Source of the DNA: Rugalucina vietnamica | Lineage: Eukaryota; Mollusca; Bivalvia; Lucinida; Lucinidae | Direction: 5' to 3' | DNA: 64,000 bases | Assembly (NCBI GenBank): GCA_964017185.1 | Contig: OZ024874.1 | Coordinates: 34,572,721-34,636,720, forward strand | Shown here: piece after piece, positions 50,601-62,144 of the stretch | Layout of the letters: each line of letters begins with the position of its first letter | Position numbering within the stretch: the first letter of the stretch is position 1 | The notes under the pieces: model-generated | Database searches by the model: none | What the model saw: the letters and a program-made list of their open reading frames with translations, nothing else | What the model was told of the DNA's origin: nothing | Position numbers and translations under genes: made by a program

Positions 50601-52121
50601 CTAAGCGTTGCAGTTGCAAACGTTAGTGTCAACATGTAAGCATTAACCGTTGCAGTTGCAACCTTTAAAGGCAACACGTTAACATTAAGCATTGCAGTTG
50701 CAAGCGTTAGTGGCAACACGTTAAAACTAAGCGTTGCAGTTACAACCGTTAGTGTCAACATTACAGTAAGTGTAGCATTTGTTTACGTTAATTTCAACAC
50801 GTTAACACGTTGCAACCGTTTATGGCAACATGTTAACACTTAGCATTGCAGTTGCAACCGTTAGTGTCAACATGTTTACACTAAGCGTTGCAGTTGCAAT
50901 TGTTAATGACAACAGGTTAACACTAAGCATTGCGGTTACAATGCGTTAAAACTAAGCGTTGTAGTTAAAACCGTTAATGACAACACGTAAACACTAAGCT
51001 TTGCATTTGCAACCATTAAAACCATGTCAACACGTTAAAACTAAGTGTTGTAGTTATAACTGTTAATTGCAACACGATAGCACTAAGCAATGGATTTGCA
51101 ACCGTTAATACCGTGGCAACATGTTAAAACTAAGCGTTGCAGTTAAAACCGTTAATGACAACACGTAAACACTAAGCTTTGCATTTGCAACCGTTAAAAC
51201 CGTGTCAACACGTTAAAACTAAGCGTTGTAGTTAAAACCGTTAATGGCAACACGTAAACACTAAGCTTTGCATTTGCAACCGTTAAAACAGTTGCAAACG
51301 TTAGTGTCAACATGTCAGCACTAACCGTTACAGTTGCAACCTTTAATGGCAACACGTTAACATTAAGCGTTAGTGGCAACTCGTTAAAGCTAAGCGTTGC
51401 AATTGCAAACGTTAGTGTCAACATGTAAGCACTAACCGTTACAGTTGCAACCTTTAATGGCAACACGTTAACATTAAGCGTTAGTGGCAACACGTTAAAG
51501 CTAAGCGTTGCAGTTGCAAACGTTAGTGTCAACATGTAAGCACTAACCGTTGCAGTTGCAACCTTTAAAGGCAACACGTTAACATTAAGCATTGCAGTTG
51601 CAAGCGTTAGTGGCAACACGTTAAAACTAAGCGTTGCAGTTACAACCGTTAGTGTCAACATTACAGTAAGTGTAGCATTTGTTTACGTTAATTTCAACAC
51701 GTTAACACGTTGCAACCGTTTATGTCAACATGTTAACACTTAGCATTGCAGTTGCAACCGTTAGTGTCAACATGTTTACACTAAGCGTTGCAGTTGCAAC
51801 CGTTAATGACAACACGTTAACACTAAGCATTGCGGTTACAATGCGTTAAAACTAAGCGTTGTAGTTAAAACCGTTAATGACAACACGTAAACACTAAGCT
51901 TTGCATTTGCAACCATTAAAACCATGTCAACACGTTAAAACTAAGCGTTGTAGTTATAACCGTTAATTGCAACACGTTAGCAGTAACTTAGCACTAAGCA
52001 TTGGATTTGCAACCGTTAATACCGCGGCAACACGTTAAAACTAAGCGTTGCAGTTGCAACCGTTAATGACAACACGTAAACACTAAGCTTTACATTTGCA
52101 ACCATTAAAACCATGTCAACA

Positions 52122-53893
52122 CGTTAAAACTAAGCGTTGTAGTTATAACCGTTAATTGCAACACGTTAGCACTAAGCATTGCATTTGCAACCGTTAATAC
52201 CGTGGCAACATGTTAAAACTAAGCGTTGCAGTTAAAACCGTTAATGACAACACGTAAACACTAAGCTTTGCATTTGCAACGGTTAAAACCGTGTCAACAC
52301 GTTGAAACTAAGCGTTGTAGTTAAAACCGTTAAAACGTGTTGCCACACGTAAACACTAAGCTTTGCATTTGCAACCGTTAAAACAGTTGCAAACGTTAGT
52401 GTCAACATGTCAGCACTAACCGTTACAGTTGCAACCTTTAATGGCAACACGTTAACATTAAGTGTTAGTGGCAACACGTTAAAGCTAAGCGTTGCAGTTG
52501 CAAACGTTAGTGTCAACATGTAAGCACTAACCGTTGCAGTTGCAACCTTTAAAGGCAACACGTTAACATTAAGCATTGCAGTTGCAAGCGTTAGTGGCAA
52601 CACGTTAAAACTAAGCGTTGCAGTTACAACCGTTAGTGTCAACATTATAACAGTAAGTGTAGCATTTGCTTACGTTAATTTCAACACGATAACACGTTGC
52701 AACCGTTTATGTCAACATGTTAACACTTAGCATTGCAGTTGCAACCGTTAGTGTCAACTTGTTTACACTAAGCGTTGCAGTTGCAACCGTTATTAATGAC
52801 AACACGTAAACACTAAGCTTTGCATTTGCAACCATTAAAACCATGTCAACACGTTAAAACTAAGCGCTGTAGTTATAACTGTTAATTGCAACACGTTAGC
52901 ACTAAGCAATGGATTTGCAACCGTTAAAACTAAGCGTTGCAGTTAAAACCGTTAATGACAACACGTAAACACTAACCTTTGCATTTGCAACCGTTAAAAC
53001 CGTGTCAACACGTTAAAACTAAGCGTTGTAGTTATAACCGTTAATTGCAACACGTTAGCACTAAGCATTGCATTTGCAACCGTTAATACCGTGGCAACAT
53101 GTTAAAACTAAGCGTTGCAGTTATAACCGTTAATGACAACACGTAAACACTAAGCTTTGCATTTGCAACGGTTAAAACCGTGTCAACACGTTGAAACTAA
53201 GCGTTGTAGTTAAAACCGTTAATGGCAACACGTAAACACTAAGCTTTGCATTTGCAACCGTTAAAACAGTTGCAAACGTTAGTGTCAACATGTCAGCACT
53301 AACCGTTACAGTTGCAACCTTTAATGGCAACACGTTAACATTAAGTGTTAGTGGCAACACGTTAAAGCTAAGCGTTGCAGTTGCAAACGTTAGTGTCAAC
53401 ATGTAAGCACTAACCGTTGCAGTTGCAACCTTTAAAGGCAACACGTTAACATTAAGCATTGCAGTTGCAAGCGTTAGTGGCAACACGTTAAAACTAAGCG
53501 TTGCAGTTACAACCGTTAGTGTCAACATTATAACAGTAAGTGTAGCATTTGCTTACGTTAATTTCAACACGATAACACGTTGCAACCGTTTATGTCAACA
53601 TGTTAACACTTAGCATTGCAGTTGCAACCGTTAGTGTCAACTTGTTTACACTAAGCGTTGCAGTTGCAACCGTTATTAATGACAACACGTAAACACTAAG
53701 CTTTGCATTTGCAACCATTAAAACCATGTCAACACGTTAAAACTAAGCGCTGTAGTTATAACTGTTAATTGCAACACGTTAGCACTAAGCAATGGATTTG
53801 CAACCGTTAAAACTAAGCGTTGCAGTTAAAACCGTTAATGACAACACGTAAACACTAACCTTTGCATTTGCAACCGTTAAAACCGTGTCAACA
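52122..53893 (-). repeat. Recent tandem duplication, ~883/889-bp unit, two copies
   Basis: Two adjacent copies share rare variants: 'attaagtgttag' (52,461 and 53,344), 'cacgataacacg', 'gtcaacttgttt', 'gcgctgtag' and 'cactaaccttt' (52,971 and 53,854). The offset is 883 bp through most of the unit and 889 at the left because copy 1 carries a 6-bp net gain near 52,337. Edges are approximate to within tens of bases. Confidence 0.85.
52334..52345. other. 12-bp micro-inversion in a satellite unit
   Basis: aacgtgttgcca here is the exact reverse complement of tggcaacacgtt, the sequence normally found at this place. It is the cause of the 6-bp length difference from its sister copy at about 53,220. 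Confidence 0.75.
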
Positions 53894-56800
53894 CGTTAAA
53901 ACTAAGCGTTGTAATTAAAACCGTTAATGGCAACACGTAAACACTAAGCTTTGCATTTGCAACCGTTAAAACAGTTGCAAACGTTAGTGTCAACATGTAA
54001 GCACTAACCGTTACAGTTGCAACCTTTAATGGCAACACGTTAACATTAAGCGTTAGTGGCAACACGTTAAAGCTAAGCGTTGCAGTTGCAAAAGTTAGTG
54101 TAAACATGTAAGCACTAACCGTTGCAGTTGCAACCTTTAAAGGCAACACGTTAACATTAAGCATTGCAGTTGCAAGCGTTAGTGGCAACACGTTAAAACT
54201 AAGCGTTGCAGTTACAACCGTTAGTGTCAACATTATAACAGTAAGTGTAGCATTTGCTTACGTTAATTTCAACACGTTAACACGTTGCAACCGTTTATGT
54301 CAACACTTAGCATTGCAGTTGCAACCGTTAGTGTCAACATGTTTATACTAAGCGTTGCAGTTGCAACCGTTAATGACAACACGTTAACACTAAGCATTGC
54401 GGTTACAATGCGTTAAAAATAAGCGTTGTAGTTAAAACCGTTAATGACAACACGTAAACACTAAGCTTTGCATTTGCAACCATTAAAACCATGTCAACAC
54501 GTTAAAACTAAGCGTTGTAGTTATAACCGTTAATTGCAACACGTTAGCAGTAACTTAGCACTAAGCATTGGATTTGCAACCGTTAATACCGCGGCAACAC
54601 GTTAAAACTAAGCGTTGCAGTTGCAACCGTTAATGACAACACGTAAACACTAAGCTTTACATTTGCAACCATTAAAACCATGTCAACACGTTAAAACTAA
54701 GCGTTGTAGTTATAACCGTTAATTGCAACACGTTAGCACTAAGCATTGCATTTGCAACCGTTAATACCGTGGCAACATGTTAAAACTAAGCGTTGCAGTT
54801 AAAACCGTTAATGACAACACGTAAACACTAAGCTTTGCATTTGCAACGGTTAAAACCGTGTCAACACGTTGAAACTAAGCGTTGTAGTTAAAACCGTTAA
54901 TGGCAACACGTAAACACTAAGCTTTGCATTTGCAACTGTTAAAACAGTTGCAAACGTTAGTGTCAACATGTAAGCACTAACCGTTACATTTGCAACCTTT
55001 AATGGCAACACGTTAACATTAAGCGTTAGTGGCAACACGTTAAAGCTAAGCGTTGCAGTTGCAAACGTTAGTGTCAACATGTAAGCACTAACCGTTGCAG
55101 TTGCAACCTTTAAAGGCAACACGTTAACATTAAGCATTGCAGTTGCAAGCGTTAGTGGCAACACGTTAAAACTAAGCGTTGCAGTTACAACCGTTAGTGT
55201 CAACATTATAACAGTAAGTGTAGCATTTGCTTACGTTAATTTCAACACGTTAACACGTTGCAACCGTTTATGTCAACATGTTAACACTTAGCATTGCAGT
55301 TGCAACCGTTAGTGTCAACATGTTTACACTAAGCGTTGCAGTTGCAACTGTTATTAATGACAACACGTTAACACTAAGCATTTCGGTTACAATGCGTTAA
55401 AACTAAGCGTTGTAGTTAAAACCGTTTGTGACAACACGTAAACACTAAGCTTTGCATTTGCAACCATTAAAACCATGTCAACACGTTAAAACTAAGCGTT
55501 GTAGTTATAACCGTTTATTGCAACACGTTAGCACTAAGCATTGGATTTGCAACCGTTAATACCGTGGCAACATGTTGCAATTGCAGTTAAAACTAAGCGT
55601 TGCAGTTAAAACCGTTAATGACAACACGTAAACACTAAGCTTTGCATTTGCAACCGTTAAAACCGTGTCAACACGTTAAAACTAAGCGTTGTAGTTAAAA
55701 CCGTTAATGGCAACACGTAAACACTAAGCTTTGCATTTGCAACCGTTAAAACAGTTGCAAACGTTAGTGTCAACATGTCAGCACTAACCGTTACAGTTGC
55801 AACCTTTAATGGCAACACGTTAACATTAAGCGTTAGTGGCAACACGTTAAAGCTAAGCGTTGCAGTTGCAAACGTTAGTGTCAACATGTAAGCACTAACC
55901 GTTGCAGTTGCAACCTTTAAAGGCAACACGTTAACATTAAGCATCGCAGTTGCAAGCGTTAGTGGCAACACGTTAAAACTAAGTGTTGCAGTTACAACCG
56001 TTAGTGTCAACATTACAGTAAGTGTAGCATTTGTTTACGTTAATTTTAACACGTTAACACGTTGCAACCGTTTATGTCAACATGTTAACACTTAGCATTG
56101 CAGTTGCAACCGTTAGTGTCAACATGTTTACACTAAGCGTTGCAGTTGCAACCGTTAATGACAACACGTTAACACTAAGCATTGCGGTTACAATGCGTTA
56201 AAACTAAGCGTTGTAGTTAAAACCGTTAATGACAACACGTAAACACTAAGCTTTGCATTTGCAACCATTAAAACCATGTCAACACGTTAAAACTAAGCGT
56301 TGTAGTTATAACCGTTAATTGCAACACGTTAGCAGTAACTTAGCACTAAGCATTGGATTTGCAACCGTTAATACCGCGGCAACACGTTAAAACTAAGCGT
56401 TGCAGTTGCAACCGTTAATGACAACACGTAAACACTAAGCTTTACATTTGCAACCATTAAAACCATGTCAACACGTTAAAACTAAGCGTTGTAGTTATAA
56501 CCGTTAATTGCAACACGTTAGCACTAAGCATTACATTTGCAACCGTTAATACCGTGGCAACATGTTAAAACTAAGCGTTGCAGTTAAAACCGTTAATGAC
56601 AACACGTTTGCATTTGCAACCGTTAAAACCGTGTCAACAAGTTGAAACTAAGCGTTGTAGTTAAAACCGTTAATGGCAACACGTAAACACTAAGCTTTGC
56701 ATTTGCAACCGTTAAAACAGTTGCAAACGTTAGTGTCAACATGTAAGCACTAACCGTTAGAGTTGCAACCTTTAATGGCAACACGTTAACATTAAGCGTT

Positions 56801-59800
56801 AGTGGCAACACGTTAAAGCTAAGCGTTGCAGTTGCAAACGTTAGTGTCAACATGTAAGCACTAACCGTTGCAGTTGCAACCTTTAATGGCAACACGTTAA
56901 CATCAAGCGTTAGTGGCAACACGTTAATGCTAAGCGTTGCAGTTGCAAACGTTAAAACCGTGTCAACACGTTAAAACTAAGCGTTGTAGTTAAAACCGTT
57001 AATGGCAACACGTAAACACTAAGCTTTGCATTTGCAACCGTTAAAACAGTTGCAAACGTTAGTGTCAACATGTCAGCACTAACCGTTACAGTTGCAACCT
57101 TTAATGGCAACACGTTAACATTAAGCGTTAGTGGCAACTCGTTAAAGCTAAGCGTTGCAATTGCAAACGTTAGTGTCAACATGTAAGCACTAACCGTTAC
57201 AGTTGCAACCTTTAATGGCAACACGTTAACATCAAGCGTTAGTGGCAACACGTTAAAGCTAAGCGTTGCAGTTGCAAACGTTAGTGTCAACATGTAAGCA
57301 CTAACCGTTGCAGTTGCAACCTTTAAAGGCAACACGTTAACATTAAGCATTGCAGTTGCAAGCGTTAGTGGCAACACGTTAAAACTAAGCGTTGCAGTTA
57401 CAACCGTTAGTGTCAACATTACAGTAAGTGTAGCATTTGTTTACGTTAATTTCAACACGTTAACACGTTGCAACCGTTTATGTCAACATGTTAACACTTA
57501 GCATTGCAGTTGCAACTGTTAGTGTCAACATGTTTACACTAAGCGTTGCAGTTGCAACCGTTAATGACAACACGTTAACACTAAGCATTGCGGTTACAAT
57601 GCGTTAAAACTAAGCGTTGTAGTTAAAACCGTTAATGACAACACGTAAACACTAAGCTTTGCATTTGCAACCATTAAAACCATGTCAACACGTTAAAACT
57701 AAGCGTTGTAGTTATAACCGTTAATTGCAACACGTTAGCAGTAACTTAGCACTAAGCATTGGATTTGCAACCGTTAATACCGCGGCAACACGTTAAAACT
57801 AAGCGTTGCAGTTGCAACCGTTAATGACAACACGTAAACACTAAGCTTTACATTTGCAACCATTAAAACCATGTCAACACGTTAAAACAAAGCGTTGTAG
57901 TTATAACCGTTAATTGCAACCGTTAATACCGTGGCAACATGTTAAAACTAAGCGTTGCAGTTAAAACCGTTAATGACAACACGTTTGCATTTGCAACCGT
58001 TAAAACCGTGTCAACAAGTTGAAACTAAGCGTTGTAGTTACAACCGTTAATGGCAACACGTAAACACTAAGCTTTGCATTTGCAACCGTTAAAACAGTTG
58101 CAAACGTTAGTGTCAACATGTAAGCACTAACCGTTAGAGTTGCAACCTTTAATGGCAACACGTTAACATTAAGCGTTAGTGGCAACACGTTAAAGCTAAG
58201 CGTTGCAGTTGCAAACGTTAGTGTCAACATGTAAGCACTAACCGTTGCAGTTGCAACCTTTAAAGGCAACACGTTAACATTAAGCATTGCAGTTGCAAGC
58301 GTTAGTGGCAAAACGTTAAAACTAAGCGTTGCAGTTACAACCGTTAGTGTCAACATTATAACATAACAGTAAGTGTAGCATTTGCTTACGTTAATTTCAA
58401 CACGTTAACACGTTGCAACCGTTTATGTCAACACTTAGCATTGCAGTTGCAACCGTTAGTGTCAACATGTTTACACTAAGCGTTGCAGTTGCAACCGTTA
58501 ATGACAACACGTAAACACTAAGCTTTGCATTTGCAACCATTAAAACCATGTCAACACGTTAAAACTAAGCGTTGTAGTTATAACCGTTAATTGCAACACG
58601 TTAGCACTAAGCATTGGATTTGCAACCGTTCATACCTCGGCAACATGTTAAAACTAAGCGTTGCAGTTAAAACCGTTAATGACAACACGTAAACACTAAG
58701 CTTTACATTTGCAACCATTGAAACCGTGTCAACACGTTAAAACTAAGCGTTGTAGTTAAAACCGTTAATGGCAACACGTAAGCTTTGCATTTGCAACCGT
58801 TAAAACAGTTGCAAACGTTACTGTCAACATGTAAGCACTAACCGTTACAGTTGCAACCTTTAATGGCAAGACGTTAACATTAAGCGTTAGTGGCAACACG
58901 TTAAAGCTAAGCGTTGCAGTTGCAAACGTTAGTGTCAACATGTAAGCATTAACCGTTGCAGTTGCAACCTTTAAAGGCAACACGTTAACATTAAGCATTG
59001 CAGTTGCAAGCGTTAGTGGCAACACGTTAAAACTAAGCGTTGCAGTTTCAACCGTTAGTGTCAACATTACAGTAAGTGTAGCATTTGTTTACGTTAATTT
59101 CAACACGTTAACACGTTGCAACCGTTTATGTCAACATGTTAACACTTAGCATTGCAGTTGCAACCGTTAGTGTCAACATGTTTACACTAAGCGTTGCAGT
59201 TGCAACCGTTAATGACAACACGTTAACACTAAGCATTGCGGTTACAATGCGTTAAAAATAAGCGTTGTAGTTAAAACCGTTAATGACAACACGTAAACAC
59301 TAAGCTTTGCATTTGCAACCATTAAAACCATGTCAACACGTTAAAACGAAGCGTTGTAGTTATAACTGTTAATTGCAACACGTTAGCACTAAGCAATAGA
59401 TTTGCAACCGTTAATACCGTGGCAACATGTTAAAACTAAGCGTTGCAGTTAAAACCGTTAATGACAACACGTAAACACTAAGCTTTGCATTTGCAACCGT
59501 TAAAACCGTGTCAACACGTTAAAACTAAGCGTTGTAGTTAAAACCGTTAATGGCAACACGTAAACACTAAGCTTTGCATTTGCAACCGTTAAAACAGTTG
59601 CAAACGTTAGTGTCAACATGTCAGCACTAACCGTTACAGTTGCAACCTTTAATGGCAACACGTTAACATTAAGCGTTAGTGGCAACTCGTTAAAGCTAAG
59701 CGTTGCAATTGCAAACGTTAGTGTCAACATGTAAGCACTAACCGTTACAGTTGCAACCTTTATTGGCAACACGTTAACATTAAGCGTTAGTGGCAACACG

Positions 59801-62144
59801 TTAAAGCTAAGTGTTGCAGTTGCAAACGTAAGTGTCATTATGTAAGCACCTAACCGTTGCAGTTGCAACCTTTAAAGGCAACACATTAACATTAAGCATT
59901 GCAGTTGCCAGCGTTAGTGGCAACACGTTAAAACTAAGCGTTGCAGTTACGGTTGTTAGTGTCAACATTACAGTAAGTGTAGCATTTGTTTACGTTAATT
60001 TCAACACGTTAACACGTTGCAACCGTTTATGTCAACATGTTAACACTTAGCATTGCAGTTGCAACCGTTAGTGTCAACATGTTTACACTAAGCGTTGCAG
60101 TTGCAACCGTTAATGACAACACGTTAACACTAAGCATTGCGGTTACAATGCGTTAAAACTAAGCGTTGTAGTTAAAACCGTTAATGACAACACGTAAACA
60201 CTAAGCTTTGCATTTGCAACCATTAAAACCATGTCAACACGTTAAAACTAAGCGTTGTAGTTATAACCGTTAATTGCAACACGTTAGCAGTAACTTAGCG
60301 CTCAGCATTGGATTTGCAACCGTTAATACCGCGGCAACACGTTAAAACTAAGCGTTGCAGTTGCAACCGTTAATGACAACACGTAAACACTAAGCTTTAC
60401 ATTTGCAACCATTAAAACCATGTCAACACGTTAAAACTAAGCGTTGTAGTTATAACCGTTAATTGCAACACGTTAGCACTAAGCATTGCATTCGCAACCG
60501 TTAATACCGTGGCAACATGTTAAAACTAAGCGTTGCAGTTAAAACCGTTAATGGCAACACGTAAACACTAAGCTTTGCATTTGCAACCGTTAAAACCGTG
60601 TCAACACGTTGAAACTAAGCGTTGTAGTTAAAACCGTTAATGGCAACACGTAAACACTAAGCTTTGCATTTTCAACCGTTAAAACAGTTGCAAACGTTAC
60701 TGTCAACATGTAAGCACTAACCGTTACAGTTGCAACCTTTAATGGCAACACGTTAACATTAAGCGTTAGTGGCAACACGTTAAAGCTAAGCGTTGCAGTT
60801 GCAAACGTTAGTGTCAACATGTAAGCACTAACCGTTGCAGTTGCAACCTTTAAAGGCAACACGTTAACATTAAGCATTGCAGTTGCAAGCGTTAGTGGCA
60901 ACACGTTAAAACTAAGCGTTGCAGTTACAACCGTTAGTGTCAACATTATAACAGTAAGTGTAGCATTTGCTTACGTTAATTTCAACACGTTAACACGTTG
61001 CAACCGTTTATGACAACATGTTAACACTTAGCATTGCAGTTGCAACCGTTAGTGTCAACATGTTTACACTAAGCGTTGCAGTTGCAACCGTTATTAATGA
61101 CAACACGTTAACACTAAGCATTTCGGTTACAATGCGTTAAAACTAAGCGTTGTAGTTAAAACCGTTAATGACAACACGTAAACACTAAGATTTGCATTTG
61201 CAACACGTTAAAACTAAGCGTTGTAGTTATAACCGTTTATTTAGCACTAATCATTGGATTTGCAACCGTTAATACCGTGGCAACACGTTAAAACTAAGCG
61301 TTGCAGTTAAAACCGTTAATGACAACACGTAAACACTAAGCTTTGCATTTGCAACCATTAAAACCATGTCAACACGTTAAAACTAAGCGTTGTAGTTATA
61401 ACTGTTAATTGCAACACGTTAGCACTAAGCATTGGATTTGCAACCGTTAATACCGTGGCAACATGTTAAAACTAAGTGTTGCAGTTAAAACCGTTAATGA
61501 CAACACGTAAACACTAAGCTTTGCATTTGCAACCGTTAAAACCGTGCCAACACGTTAAAACTAAGCGTTGTAGTTAAAACCGTTAATGGCAACACGTAAA
61601 CACTAAGCTTTGCATTTGCAACCGTTAAAACAGTTGCAAACGTTAGTGTCAACATGTCAGCACTAACCGTTACAGTTGCAACCTTTAATGGCAACACGTT
61701 AACATTAAGCGTTAGTGGCAACTCGTTAAAGCTAAGCGTTGCAATTGCAAACGTTAGTGTCAAACGTAAGCACTAACCGTTACAGTTGCAACCTTTAATG
61801 GCAACACGTTAACATTAAGCGTTAGTGGCAACACGTTAAAGCTAAGCGTTGCAGTTGCAAACGTTAGTGTCAACATGTAAGCACTAACCGTTGCAGTTGC
61901 AACCTTTAAAGGCAACACGTTAACATTAAGCATTGCAGTTGCAAGCGTTAGTGGCAACACGTTAAAACTAAGCGTTGCAGTTACAACCGTTAGTGTCAAC
62001 ATTACAGTAAGTGTAGCATTTGTTTACGTTAATTTCAACACGTTAACACGTTGCAACCGTTTATGTCAACATGTTAACACTTAGCATTGCAGTTGCAACC
62101 GTTAGTGTCAACATGTTTACACTAAGCGTTGCAGTTGCAACCGT

